In this document: positions 35,731 through 50,420 of the stretch, piece by piece
Position numbering within the stretch: the first letter of the stretch is position 1
Layout of the letters: the number at the start of each line of letters is the position of its first letter
Origin: Psettodes erumei
Lineage: Eukaryota > Chordata > Actinopteri > Pleuronectiformes > Psettodidae
Direction of reading: 5' to 3'
DNA length: 64,000 nt
Assembly (NCBI GenBank): GCA_016785225.1
Contig: JAFBJZ010000857.1
Location: 496,001-560,000 of the forward strand
Program-made: the position numbers and the translations under genes
Notes under the pieces: model-generated
Database searches by the model: none
What the model was told of the DNA's origin: nothing
Seen by the model: only the letters and a program-made list of their open reading frames with translations

Positions 35731-38061
35731 GTAACATCAGAAACATGTGAAAACACAGACAGGGGAAAACACACCAATAAGACAGAAACCAGAAAGACCC
35801 AGATCATAACACAACCAATGATGGCCTTGGAATTGTAAGAAATTTGATAGACAAAAGTTCAACCATAGAATTTCCGTGAAAAAGACAGAGGTAAATAAAA
35901 AAGCCAGTCCTGGTCTGACTCTTTGATTGACAAATGATCTCTGCAAGGTGTGGAGCAACAACACCAAAGCAATTAGCACTTAGCTCTGCAGACGGGGGAA
36001 TACATGCACATCTCTTTAAATTCTGATCCAGGACTTGCTGGAGCTTTGCATACCAAATGGTTGCAGCTTTTGACAAATGAGGTCCAGAGAGTTTAGCTGA
36101 GGATGTGAAGTGAATCACTGAATCGTGATGGACAGCCAGTGTCCCACAGCAGGGAAAGTTCCCCGGACCTGGACCTGGTACTCATTGGCCTGCAAATGAT
36201 GCTGCTACTGCTGGAAAAGGATGCGCTGCTAACCCAACACACACACATTATACACATGACAAGACCTCACATCAGGGTCAGACTTGAGGGCGAGTGACAC
36301 AGACAGAGAATGGAGATAAAGCATGAGAGGGAGCGTGTTGTAAGGTGACTTTCCAACCTCTCCAGGAACTTTGTCCTATCTCATCAGCACAAACCACACA
36401 CCTATTCTCCATAGGATCCACAGATAATTCCACTGCTATCTATTTCCATGTGTTTAAGCCTTTGAGGGTTAAGTACCCTTGGCTGAGGGCACACCGGTGT
36501 ATTCCCACGAGGGAGGAGATTTGAGCTGATGGCTGCCGCAGTTCTCCTCAGATGATTTCCTTGGGGATAATTCCCTTTTCTGCTCCACTGTGGCACCAGG
36601 CAGCAGGAGGTAGAAGGGAGTCCACAGCAGGACCCCTTGGGACTCTAATTAAAATGATGGTGCCTGCTGCTGGCTGCACATTACATTAACATACAATACA
36701 TTGTAACAACCCCATCAGAATTACTGTGAATGCATGATGCCGTGCACCTTAAGGTGCTGGCAGGTAAGGGAGCAGCAATTGCAAAATGGAAAAAACCCTC
36801 AAATACTACAAGAGACATTCTTACTTGATTAGTTATTAAAGTATCAAAGTTTGAAGTCTGAAGAATCAAATGTAAAAGTAAAATGTAAAATACTGGCTGT
36901 ATTTCATGCCACAGCTGACAAACAAGTTATGGACATTCAAAATATAGACTCTAAAAACAATAAAAACTGGTCAGCTTGGGTTTTCTCATGTGTCTGTTGG
37001 TGTTTTCTCCTGATGGCAGTAGACACTGTTGACAGTGAAGACAGCATGTTGAAGACAAGCTCAATAATCTGCTCGATTTCATTAACACTGTCATTTCCAA
37101 TGCAAACCTTCTGCTCACAGTCTTCACAGTATCAGTATCATCATGATAAGAAAGTGACCAAAACAATGTAAGCTAGCGCTCTTAAATAGGCAAATAGGTG
37201 TGGATTCACTACACTGATGATGTTACAATATACAGTATGTTAACTTTCCCATCTTTCCTGGTATTCCCAGTAACAGTGGGGTAAATAATTAATCACAATA
37301 CAATATTATAATGAAGGATCCTAAACTTTGTAGACCCTGAACTACTAAGTTCTGAAGTAGCATTTCGAACTGCAGCTCAGCCTACAACTGCTGCTACTGC
37401 ACGTCTACCGCTGTCCATGGTCCTGAACCAACAGTTCAGGCTTCCATAGATACATAAAGCTTCAACAAACGGGGCAAAAATATAACAAAAACAAGTCATT
37501 GGAGTGCACTTGCTTGGCTTTTTGTAAGTTACTATGCAGTTTGTCTGGTGTTGCAGTGGTGCAATCAAGAGGTGAGAAGTGAAGCTGAGCTATAAATCAG
37601 TTCCTTCACATGAGACATGCCCAGGTTGCCTGTCATACGACATGACACAGAGGTAAACGCCGTCATTCCCATTCTCTCTTTCTCTGCTTGTCTTTCCTCT
37701 CATCCTTACCTCTTCATACCAAATAAAGCAAAAGCAATGCAAGAATGCATTCATGTGATCATTCCAGAATGTAAAATTACAGTCTGAGGTGTGAATGTAT
37801 TCATCACTACGCAAACATTTTATGCACTTCACAAAATAAAATGAAGATGCTTTTAAAAAATAAAACCATTACTTAGTTATTTTTTAATTAATTCACTCAA
37901 ACAAAGTATAGTAAACAGAAAATCAAACTCAAATCAGGCTGCTCTTATAAAGTACAAGTGTTATATCACTGGTGGAGGCAACACACTTATCTGTCAAAGT
38001 TCCACCAACTTCAGTAGTTTATAAAATGTTGATTAATAAAAAAGTTGAATCAGTCACCTCA
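35731..38061. other. Anonymous non-coding DNA
   Basis: No gene supported. The patch near 36820-36900 contains words (attaaagtatcaaag) faintly like the fish repeat at 7590-7895, too weak to call. The minus frame at 36402-36596 and others have no domain. Frames at 36851-37171 overlap on opposite strands. Confidence 0.45.
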
Positions 38062-38200
38062 AAGCCAGACCATCTACTGCGGGATTCCTTGTTCCTCTTG
38101 TCTCGAAAGAAAGTTCTTTATGACTCTGGCTGTATATGTGGGCTTACTGTCATGCTGCGGGATGAATTCTGGACCAATCAACATACCTTGTCAATGGTGT
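38062..38200 (-). mobile_element. Tc1-like transposase internal fragment
   Basis: The minus strand reads L-I-G-P-E-F-I-P-Q-H-D-S-K-P-T-Y-T-A-R then V-I-K-N-F-L-S-R-Q-E-E-Q-G. This matches the F-x-x-Q-Q-D-N-D-P-K-H-T-x-R box of another fish Tc1-like family, with the second catalytic Asp kept in Q-H-D. A stop follows before M-V-W, and the Glu-containing N-x-I-E-x-x-W box is not found. Only about 45 codons survive. Neither terminus is seen. Confidence 0.75.
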
Positions 38201-38205
38201 GGTAT

Positions 38206-38219
38206 TTTTTTTTTTTTTT
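38206..38219. repeat. T-rich homopolymer run
   Basis: About fourteen T directly beside the Tc1 fragment. Confidence 0.9.
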
Positions 38220-38339
38220 AACTCTGGCTCTAATGAAATTGATCTACGTTGGTAGCCTGATGAAGTGGACCAATGGACCAATGAGGAATACTGAGAGTAA
38301 TGCAGAATGACATCAGTAAATGAGAAAATGTATCTGTAA

Positions 38340-40062
<1,723 letters not shown>

Positions 40063-40085
40063 ACACACACACACACACACACACA
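40063..40085. repeat. (AC)11 microsatellite
   Basis: About eleven AC units. Confidence 0.95.
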
Positions 40086-42701
40086 GAGAGCTCATCATGT
40101 TGCTGGGGTCTCTCTATCTCATGCAGTCATCAGAACAATCCCCATACACTAATTGGCCTATTAGTTTTGGCATTAGCCATGGGGAGGGTCCTGCAGCCAT
40201 TACTTCTGCAGCAATCTCTGACCAAAGCACTGATTGACTAGTTGGCTGGCTGGCTGTCCGGGGCAGGGGGAATATGAAGTGAGAGGACTACTAAAGCGGG
40301 AGCAGCCGCACCATTAGCCAACTAAAACAACCGCCCATACACTTTTCCCCTAATGACATACACCCCCCCACACACATACCACCCCCTCAGACCAATTACT
40401 CATAAGCGTGCAAGGAAAGGCCGGGAGTGTGCATTCAGCACGCCGTCTTTGATTAGCCCTTGCTGCCGCCTTTCTGCTAAAACATCCTGTCACATGCAGA
40501 ATGCCTGCATAGCAATCGGGGCCATTTGTCGAAGAGCGTTAGGGCCTTTATTTACAGCTCTTTGTCCAGTGCCAGCAAGTGAGATTGTGAGGAACCATGA
40601 AGAGTATGCATTAAGTGGCTGTATGAGTGATTTACATTTTTTTCTTTGGGAGCTGGAGAAAGGTGTAGAGGAAAAGGGGCAGCTGTGACACTAAGTTAAG
40701 GTATGAATACTGCTCTCATTCAGTCTTAGTTATTGATTCCGGATTATATTTTGGCAGAGTGCATTTCATGGGTGGCGTGGAGGTGATGGATAAAAGCAGT
40801 CAAACAAGATAAGAACTGGACAGAAGTACACAGAGGCAGGAAGCAATGTAAAATAAAAGGGAGCAGCTGGGGGGGGGTTGCAAAGGCGAAATGAGCAGCC
40901 ATAAACTGCTAAACCATTGGCTCTTCCTCCAAAGACGATTTAGTGTCCATTTTCAGTCAACAGGTCATATTTTGAACCTTACAAAATATTACATTGTACG
41001 ATTTGACCAATTTCACATTTGATGGAAGATTGGAAGAAAGATCACTGAAATCAAAAGGTTTCATCTTCTGAAGCAGACAGAGAGTCAGTTTTATGGTTGT
41101 GTAATATTTTTTGGGCAAATCTGATGTTCTGTTCTGAGTCATGCCTATGAAAGGCTTGTTCAGTGTCCATCCTTAAGGGATACATGTTTGGGTAACCTAT
41201 CCACTTGATTTTGACATTTCTCAACTAAAATCTTAAACCTTTCAACATAACTGTTAATGACAAGTTAAAAGGTCAGGAAGTCCCAAATTCTCAGGGAATA
41301 TCCTTTGGACACTATTAATATCCATAATAAAGTGCTGACCAGACACACTACCATCATGTCCCCAACACAAGTGGGGCAAAAGAAAGGTTTTGATTCTCTC
41401 TTCTTATGTATATTTTCAATTTGTGCATGAAAAAACTCTATGAAAAAGTTTTTTAAAAAAGGATATCATAAAAACTGTTTTTATTATTAGAGGACATGGA
41501 ATAGTCGATGTAGCTGATCTTGTACAAAAATCCCGATTTAAAGGTCAGTCAAGCTTCTGCTGCAGGAGAGATGAATAGCGGCAGACGAAAACATCAGGCA
41601 TGTGTGGACCAGTGAGGAGACTGCAATGTTAACACAAGAAACAAACAGTATGCCTTTCTGCATCAAGCTTTCCATCATAATAATTCTTAATTAATTAACT
41701 TATCGCTTTGCTCCCTCTTCTTCTGCAGTGGCACTATAGCACTTGCCTGGAGAATTAGCGCCACCTACTGTTTGTCTTAATGAAGCATATCCTCCTATTT
41801 GCATAGGAGTAGTGCGTGATGGAAAGTCACATAAATTAGCATTTCCTTTGCAGATTTTCTGAAAATGTTGTTAATATTGGCAATACAGTAAAGATGGACA
41901 CCCTTTTATTGTGTTCCAGTTTCAGTGACTCAGTCATAGCAGTATTTCAGCAAGAATGGGCTGCACTACTACATAATGAAAAACAAGACAACAAAGTAAT
42001 GCGAAAAAATCCAGTAAAATATATTACTGTTGAGTCATGGCACAGATTAGCTTTTTGTTTTGCTTCTGGTGGGTTACCCTCTCTTCTTCTTCTCTTGTTT
42101 CTCTCCCCTCCTCAGGTTCTGGCACCCATCTTCTCCCACTTGCTTTTCACTGTCGGATCAATATGCCCCCTAAGTGCTGTCTGACTAAAGCCATATCCCA
42201 CATTTAAGTTCACTTCACACAGCAGTGGCTGTAACTCAATCTCCGCATTACACCAATTGTTTATGATGCACAGTGCCATTTCTTACAGCTCCTCTAATGT
42301 AGGCAGTCTGTGTGTCTGCATGTTGCAGTCTAGTCATGAGGCAGAAATTCATTGTGTTGTATACATGAAAATCAATGCATTTAATGAATGTCTTCCAGTT
42401 CTTGCCTCCACGCAGGAGAAACCAGAGCACCACTATGCACATCTTTTGTCATGAATTTGAAAACCATACATATTTTGTATCATCATATCCAGGCAGTCCT
42501 GTAATCATCTGTGTCAACAGTTGATGGTGATGGAATCAAAGCTTGTTAATACACTGAAAGAGCAGAAGAATAAAGGAATGGAATTTGTCCCACAGACCCA
42601 ACAACAGCAATGAGGGGAAACATCAATTTATTTACAAGTCAGACAGGATTTCAGATAATTAATTTTGACTTCCAGGATCAGCATTCTTAGAGTTAAATAT
42701 G
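40086..42701. other. Anonymous non-coding DNA
   Basis: The region at about 40390-40640 is CpG-containing, complex and free of repeats, and could be a conserved non-coding element. The 111-codon frame at 40353-40688 on the plus strand shows no domain. A pyrimidine run ending in cag at about 42080-42116 resembles an acceptor, but the frame after it ends in 23 codons without similarity I recognise. Confidence 0.45.
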
Positions 42702-42740
42702 GATGATGATGATGATGCACACTCACTCACACTCACTCAC
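42702..42740. repeat. (GAT)5 and (ACTC)n simple repeats
   Basis: Five GAT units, then a short run of ACTC tetranucleotides with one interruption. Confidence 0.9.
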
Positions 42741-43047
42741 GCACACAATTTTTTTTGAAAGGTAATTAGACCATTTGATCTACCCAGAAGGTGCAAAGTT
42801 GTTTCCGTTACTTTAAGGTTAATTTAATGTACCTTGCATGATTAGTTCAAAATTAAAGTTGCAGTTGTGATAACTGAGCCTACTGGATGGTGCAGGGGAA
42901 AAGCACGGGTCAATCACCACAAGGACAGGAGTTCAGTCCTGTTTGTCACTGTTCTGGCTTAATCCTGTTGACCATAGCTGGCAAAGTTTGTGGGTGTGAA
43001 GCCAGGGGTGACTGACTGATGTATGTCAAAGGTGTAGTGGTGCATAT
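42741..43047. other. Anonymous non-coding DNA
   Basis: A weak tRNA-like B box (gagttcagtcctg near 42928) is present, but no convincing A box and no SINE tail. Confidence 0.4.
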
Positions 43048-43085
43048 ACACCAATCAGCCAACACATTACAACTAGTTAATGCTT
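43048..43085 (+). mobile_element. Tc1-like terminal repeat fragment
   Basis: The word acaccaatcagccaacacat at 43048-43067 closely matches the outer terminal repeat of a very common fish Tc1-like family (canonical 'acaccgatcagccataacat'). It is followed by a few more matching bases. No transposase sequence follows, and the other end is not present. A solo end of this kind could come from an internal deletion or a MITE. Confidence 0.6.
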
Positions 43086-44591
43086 CATAGTATGGTGCAT
43101 AATTATCTATACAGCCCTCCTCTGGGCAGGGGGCGTTACCATACACCGACCTAAAAAGGCATTAGTGCACATCTTGCAGACAGTCTTCTCAATCTAAAGA
43201 TATCTGTGCTGTTTACTGCAAAGGGAGACACTTGTTCCCTGACTTTGCCTCCCCACAGGCTATGTAAGCACCCTTTTAAATCTGCACCAAGCCTGGGGAG
43301 AAGCCTGAAGAGCAAACTCTGGGAACAAATGATTTGAAGGAGAAGCACAACCAGTACGAGACGATGAGACAAACGTAACATTCAATAAAAATGTTATACT
43401 GCAGCACCATAGGTAAGATTTATCTGCAACAACAGAATACTTTAATGCACCTGTACAAGCTATTGCCCCCCTTTCACGTACTCCAAAAGGTACACTTCTG
43501 CTCACCATTTCTTTCAATTAAATGTTCATCATCACACTGTTCCTCTGTTCTTTATCCAGTAAAAAATAAAGGAGGAGAAAGTATTCTTTTATGTCCACAC
43601 CTAAATTATTCCTTCTGGTTCAGGGTTCAACCTATTCACATTTGTGTCCCAGTCCCACATTCTTCTTAAAGCTTTAGGCACTCTATTAAAAAGGAAGCTG
43701 AAATGATAAAAAAAAAGAGCAACGCCATCATGAATAATCAATCAGTCCAACATCTAAAGTGTAATAGTGCTGAAGAGTGTAAATGAAGAGAGAGAACTTT
43801 CTACCTTTTGGCAACCTTACAAAGTCAATATTCAAACACCCCAAATCTCTCAACAGTCACATCCACAACACTGACCAAGGGTCATCGCTGCTGTCCAGGT
43901 ACAAGCCTCCCTCTGGCTGGATCTGATTTCCTCCTCCTCATCCTGCTCCTCCAGCCCTTGGCTTCCCCTTCCAGCACATCTTAAGCTAGTCAGCCAGCAC
44001 CTTTGATGTTATTTTGGGATCAATATGTTCTGGGAGCCAGTGAGCCATTCTCATGCTACTGCGGGAACAGAGAGATGGGAGGCATGAACCAGATTTTGTT
44101 GAACGACAACATACGAGGAAGCAGTGCATCTCTGTTTTCCTCAGGCCAAGCTCTTTCTCACCAAATGTACACCAAATATGGAAAATACAAGACAACAACA
44201 CAAGATGAGTGGTGTTTGCACACTGTGGGTTTATAGAATGTGTGCAAAGAATCAACACTCAAACATACACATATAGATTCTATATTATATAGAGAGAAGG
44301 AATTATATTATACTATTTTCATCATTCAGTTTATTATCTAAATACATCAAATAATTTTATGTGATTAATATGTATTTGTTTTTACAAATGAAAGAGATAA
44401 ATTCATAAACAGAGTAAATGAACTACAAAAGTACTTTTGGTGGCAATGAAGTGGCAGGTACAAAGACTATCAATGGTTAAACAGGTATTAAAATGTCTGC
44501 CCATGTGAAATATTATATGGCAGTTATATTTAGGAAGTATCAGCCACAGTTGATCAACTGATACATTTGAATTATCAGATGAGGATGTGTT
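43086..44591. other. Anonymous non-coding DNA
   Basis: No gene supported; frames at 43151-43669 overlap on both strands. AT-rich from 44220 onward. Confidence 0.45.
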
Positions 44592-44642
44592 AGAGTTCCT
44601 ATATTCAACATCTATGTTCCACATGTTGAATATAGGAACTCT
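44592..44642. repeat. Perfect inverted repeat, 20-bp arms
   Basis: The left arm agagttcctatattcaacat (44592-44611) is the exact reverse complement of 44623-44642, with an 11-base loop. No mismatch or bulge is present, unlike a typical microRNA hairpin. No transposon or target duplication is recognised at its edges. Confidence 0.97.
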
Positions 44643-44878
44643 TTGAAATTACATGACAGTAAAATTGGCTACAATCTACTTAATCAATATAATATTTTTA
44701 CATACAAATACAAAAAAGGCGGGAAAGGGGGTTTGGTCTCTTTCTCTTTTTAAATATGCTCTGAGTAGCAGTGATCACGTGCAACTGCAAACAAACACAT
44801 CAGGGGCAGTGTCAGCCTTTGCAACTCCACGTTAGCTGCAGCTCAAAATGTGCACATACTTAGAAGAAGAAACCCACT
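44643..44878. other. Anonymous non-coding DNA
   Basis: Nothing recognised. Confidence 0.4.
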
Positions 44879-44894
44879 CACACACACACACACA
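44879..44894. repeat. (CA)8 microsatellite
   Basis: Eight CA units. Confidence 0.9.
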
Positions 44895-45950
44895 AATAAA
44901 CATCCTCCTTCATGCTATTACCTCAAGCCAAAAGTCCCTCGGCCACATTTCACTCTGCATTCATATTAGTGTCAAAACAGCTGAGCCGCTTCCCACCCCA
45001 ATGAATAGCCATTACCAATCCATTTGGACTGGGTTATCATCAGCTGGCACGAGCCCCAAATCCCATTTCACCCCTTCTACAAGCTCTAACTCTGTCCCTC
45101 CCTCTGCTCTGTCCCATGTTGACATTATCTGTTATTGGCAAAAAAAAAACAAACAAACAATAGAGCTCCTATAGTTCCTAATCTACTTTCTAAAATCATC
45201 ATTTATACTTCTCTCATCAATCCTAATTAATGTCTCAAAATACACGTCTGCTCGAGTCCCTCCATCATCACATTCCATAAAAAAAATCCATAAATGGATG
45301 ACTCATTATGAGAGTACATTGACTTAAAATCCACACATGTATTAGTGTATTCACAGGAATTCAACATCCTTGTAGAAACAACTATCATTGTCACTGCAGT
45401 AACTCAGCATGTGTTGACTCATACGGGTGGGGGCTGAGGGGAAAGGATATTTATTTATTTATTTTCCATCACAATACTACACAGAGAGAATAATCAAACA
45501 GTAATAGTTTAATTACACTTCTCAATAGCTGTTCATGGATTTGGGGTATGCAAACTGTAGGTAACCATAGCAGTGACACTCATATATCAGTTTAGATTAA
45601 GTGACTGGTGAGAGTTAACTAACCATTATTCAAACTAACTTAGGATACATTTTAGAACATGACTGCCAATTTCAACAACATGCGATGAGACTGATGAAAG
45701 ACCATGAGGTGTTTTGATATTTTAAAAAAAGCCCATGCACAAAACCAGTGATCCTGTTTTGCACACATCCTTTCTTTACACAAATCAAAAGGATACAGAG
45801 CGATATTGCCATTGTATATCACAATGCTCAGATGTCACAAACATGGGAATCTATTCCATAGCTATCCTCCACTCCACTTGATGTGAATGCAGGTATAGTG
45901 TGGGGGACTGCACCAGAAATCTGTCCCTTCATTTGTTATGTTGATGATGA
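44895..45950. other. Anonymous non-coding DNA
   Basis: No gene supported; includes an A-rich run near 45140-45160 and (TTTA)n near 45450-45465. Confidence 0.45.
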
Positions 45951-46095
45951 TGCGATGGAAAGTGCTCTCTATCCCACTGCTCCAAAGTCAGGTGTTCCGT
46001 TGTCTCAAGATCTGGTGACTGGGACAGCACATATGATTCACATACTTTTCAACCTTATCATATCATTCAACGACCACCTCATGTGCTCAAGGGGA
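45951..46095 (-). mobile_element. Tc1-like transposase internal fragment
   Basis: The minus strand matches the region between the second catalytic Asp and the Glu of a fish Tc1-like family: V-x-E-stop-Y-D-K-V-E-K-Y-V-N-H-M, then P-S-H-Q where the family has P-S-Q-S-P-D. Nucleotide words tctggtgact and catatgattcacata are in the same order as the family consensus I recall. At least two stops interrupt it and both catalytic residues lie outside or are lost. It may extend left to about 45885. Confidence 0.65.
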
Positions 46096-48462
46096 TTCAT
46101 TTTTTTTTGGTATGTCGTATATATATTATATACACTACGCAATTTCTAGAAATGCCACATTTGTCACCTGTCTACATTGCATGGCGTTGTTATTTTACCT
46201 CATCGTATTGCTTACCTATTCCTCATCACCAAACACTGAATCAACTTTCCATTTTTATCATTTTATCATTAAGCATACACCACAGTGACCACTTAGCCGA
46301 TACATATAGCATAAAGGTTCTGTTTGAAATGTTGAAAAACAGAACAATTTCACTAAAAAGACATTTTCCTAATGCAAATACTGTAGCTGTGTACTGTGGA
46401 TCATCCATTTTTCCATCCATGCACCCATCCCTCTGCCTCTCTCTGTCTGTCTATCCTGCTCTGAAAGCAGAGCTCAGACTTGCTGCTTGCCAGTTGCATA
46501 ATAAATACTGCCTGTTCGGGTCACATGGGATCACAAGCCTCTGCATTAGCATTCCTCACACATGCAGACAGACACACACACATACACTGGCATAGCTGAC
46601 AAAAGTGACATCACCAGGCTTGTCAACCTAAACACACTCTCAGCCTTTCTACACAGAGCCAGCTCCGAACACCTTGATGCTTTCACTTGCCTCTCCTCAC
46701 CTCACCCGTAGACTCCCCACTGTGTACATATGAATGGTTCTGCACGCTCAGTTTGGAGTCTGAGTCTCTAAACTCATTCCATAAATATTAATGTAGGAGA
46801 CACGTAATGCAACACAACAAATTTAGACTATTAAAAGTCTCTAACTCCATCTGTAACTCAGCATTCAGATGTGTTAATTTACTGCTCATCGCTGTAAATG
46901 GTTCAGTTATTTACTGTATGAACAGGAGGGCTGGATAGTGCAGCTCTTTTTTTCCCACAGCAAAATTTGTTATTGCTGTTAACTGAGTGAGGTCTTCAAA
47001 CATGTGTCATTTTCAAAACTCATTTTGAAAAGCTGCAGCCAGCAAAGTTCAGCAATTTACATTAGCATTCTGGAGTATCTCACAAGCACCACAAAAATGT
47101 ATTAGGAGTACATTCCCTATTAAATTCCTTCAATAACTTCTCCTCTGATGCACATAATACAGGACTGCTTTTATTTTTTTTAAAAAGATACATGCTTTCA
47201 TTTTGCTTCATTTCCAGGGATCTGAGGACCATGCTGACGGGACCATTTGAGCCTAAGTATTTCCAAAAAGGTAATGATAGTAGTATCAACAACCCTCATT
47301 TACATGGTGGCATGTGCCACTCTTTGTCTGCCTTTTTCTTGATTTGAGTTCATAAACTATTCTGCTGACAATGTATCTTGATCACAATAATTTCAGGAAT
47401 AAAAACAAAACTAATTTCAGAGATCCACATCAATATGGTTTATTGGTGTAGTGTTGTTTTACCCCTTATACTAAGGGGTATATAAGGTTTCTCAAAAGTT
47501 CCATTCAGACAGAAAGATGTGTCATCAGGTTCACACAGTTAAGGTCCATGATAGATTCATACATTAATGTGGCTGATCTGATGTTTTGAATTTATTATGT
47601 AGCCCTAATAAAAGGTTCCACACTCAGCCCTAATGAACAACACACATAATTTCTGTCCACCTCCGAGCGGTTCATCCGCCTCCTCCACCTTGGCTCTGGG
47701 ATGGATATACAGTGAGGGGGGAGGAGAGGAGGGGAGGTGCTGGCTAATGCCGATGAGGCCTAATTAGAGAAATTAGAAGTAGAGGGAGTGACTTACACAA
47801 CAATGGCAGCTCTGACCTAACTGCTAACCCAGCCCATTTAATCCAGTTCACATACATTATCTTTAGCCTCTTTGTGCTCACTTGCCCTCCGTCCCATCAC
47901 TTACTGCTGAATGTCACCCTTTGTTGTGTTTGGTTTTTCTGCACATCCTTGGACAAGGAAAGATGTGACTGAAGGATGGTGATAGATCTGGCCTGTAACT
48001 CCTTCTCATACATTATGTGTTACATGCTTTTATCAAAGGAAAATGAAAATAATGACATTTATTGATATGGCAGGCAGAAATATATCTTCTGGTAGGTGGT
48101 CACATTAACTTACTGCTGATTTTGCATAAACCCACTGATACTTCGACACAATCTTAAATGAACAGTGCAATCAAACAGGATATAAAATGTGAGAAAAATG
48201 TTAGGATGTGCTTAAGTGAGCAAAATTACTTTGGGTTTAAATGATCAAATCTGCACCCAGTGTAGAATCTGACTTTGGAAACCTCCATCATATCAATTTG
48301 CTTTGTCTTTGAAGTAAGTTTGCTCTTAACTACATTAATGAATGCATCTAAAACTTAATACTTGAAGTGCTGATCCAGAGATACTATTTTTTTATTTGAA
48401 TGTCAAGTTTGATTTAAGACTTTTGTTGTTACTCACATTATCAACATTTATTATGGACTGTG
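46096..48462. other. Anonymous non-coding DNA
   Basis: A 170-codon plus-strand frame at 46083-46595 runs over the Tc1 edge into unrelated sequence and ends in a T-H repeat from a short (CA)n run, so it is chance. A small 8-base hairpin around accccttatactaaggggt lies at 47461-47479. Nothing else recognised. Confidence 0.45.
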
Positions 48463-48485
48463 TATTATTATTATTATTATTATTA
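48463..48485. repeat. (ATT)7 microsatellite
   Basis: Seven to eight ATT units. Confidence 0.9.
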
Positions 48486-50368
48486 GATGTATCACCATGA
48501 AAATCCAAATAATCCAATAAGCAATTCAACATTGTTATGCTGCATCAGTCTTAATTATTATTAGTTATACCCAGACACTGACATTTTTAATATTCGCTGG
48601 TAATTTTCAATGATGCTTTCAAGAACCAAAAAAGAATATTGAGGACAGACCTAAAAACAACGATGATCAGCCTATTAAAAAAGGGGGAAATACCAGTATT
48701 GAAGTCTGCCACATATACTCATTAAAAATGCTAAACCATACCATCTTTGCAATTCATATCTGATTTGTGCTTATCAGGCCACTGCCACTATCTCAGGATT
48801 GTGGGCCTCCATATATCACAGACTCTCCCAATGGATTATATAACACATTCTTTAAAGTGAGATCACAGAAGAGGACAGAGCTACAATGAAGTAGGCCTTC
48901 ACCTAATGCTACCAGTATGTTTATGATGTATAAGAAGTAGACATTGTCTTGAAATTATTTTAGTGCTTTCATATGAGCCCAACACAACCATAATTTGTCA
49001 GAAAGGGAGGTTGAAGTCAGTATCATGAAAAGGCCTCTATTTTGGCTTGATCATTTGAAATAATAATATACTGAGACTTATTTAAAAAGTTAATCAAAAT
49101 CTTGTTCAGAAAAAGAATCACCACATAAATGATTCTGATCAAATTAATGCCTGACATTTAACTAGTAGATGATAAAAAATCTGTGCTGAAGGAATTTCAA
49201 CCTTAAGACATTGTAACACAGACTCCAGCATTGTATAGGAATGAGAGATTTCGGTGCAACTAACTTCCAGGTGAACGTTCTTTCATGCAAAGAAAAGCAA
49301 GTATCAGCAGTCACCAGTCTGCTCCATCATCAACAGCTCAGACCAGCTTCAGTCCCACATCAGAGAAGCCCATTCAAAGCGCCTCAAATGGCACCGTGAG
49401 GCTCAGGCTGGCGGCTGCTGCTGGCAGAGGTTGGGTCAGCCTGATAAGGTGTTCAGGCTTACTCCCTGGCTGAGCTGGGAGTCCACAGTCTGGAACGTGG
49501 AGGACGTTGTGCCTTTGATTTGCTGCAATAGCTGAACTCCAATGTGTGATAAGACCTCAAATCCAGCTTGACTACGATCAACTAGATAATTTTACAGACA
49601 GATGTGTCACCACAAAGTTTATGCACTCTGAGGCTCACACAAATCCCACACACTGAGTGTCTCAATTGATGTTGACTGCTTACTAGTACTGCAATTCCTA
49701 TAATAACAACAGCAAAAACTCAAACAAAACAACCAAAAAAAACAGTTCCTATTTCTATTACTTTCTGTTAAATTTATGCTCAAAATTACATGTTTAATAA
49801 GGAAATCCCACAACATGACTAGACCGAAAAAGGAACAAAAAAGGTCCAGGACAGATGGACATACTTTAAATATTGTCATGCTCAAAATGCTCAAAATAAT
49901 GCTTAAAATAATCGCCTATGTCATTTTTTTTCAGATTTTCAGGAAACACAAAAAACTGAACAACAACATCATGAGGAGATGATTTAGGCAAAAAATCATT
50001 TTTGCAAAAAAATGACTTAGACAATTATTATAAGAGAGTGACGACATAGGACAGTGTTCAGTGTTGTCAGAGGGCCATAAAAAGAAAATATTCATGCTCC
50101 TCAATGAGAGGCCTTGGATGTAAATGTGCATGTATTGTGACAGGGAGGTGTGGGCAGAGCCGGATGGTGCACTGATGGGATCTTTCTTGAAATGGTGCCT
50201 CTGTGGTTCAGATATGGGTCTCAGGGAGAATATAGAAGCCATTTATTTCACTGTTATTATTGCAACAATTATCACTGCACCTTGGAACAAATGACTTTCT
50301 CTGTTGGCAGAGGGGAGCATAATAACTTTCGGTAGCCATGGCAACCAAGACAATGACAGATGACGACA
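48486..50368. other. Anonymous non-coding DNA
   Basis: A stop-poor patch at about 49262-49473 is discussed in the findings. The rest shows no gene, RNA or named repeat. Confidence 0.45.
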
Positions 50369-50383
50369 CCCCCCCACCCCCAC

Positions 50384-50417
<34 letters not shown>
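50369..50417. repeat. C-rich block joined to (CA)16
   Basis: C runs of 7, 5 and 4 bases separated by single A (50369-50386) pass into about sixteen CA units. On the minus strand this is a TG array followed by G runs, the same arrangement as at 6674-6717, and the C-rich part has G-quadruplex or i-motif potential. Confidence 0.95.

Positions 50418-50420
<3 letters not shown>

Noticed and set aside
42721..42740. CRISPR-like or other spaced repeat array
   Set aside because: These are simple tetranucleotide repeats in a vertebrate genome; no unique spacers are present anywhere in the window.
42890..42950. tRNA-derived SINE suggested by a B-box-like gagttcagtcctg
   Set aside because: No matching A box at the right distance, no tail repeat, and only partial fit to the B-box consensus.
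44592..44642. MicroRNA precursor
   Set aside because: The stem is only 20 bp, perfectly paired, and matches no mature microRNA that I know; a template-switch origin is simpler.
46083..46595. 170-codon plus-strand open frame
   Set aside because: Begins inside a Tc1 relic on the wrong strand and ends in a T-H repeat from a (CA)n run.
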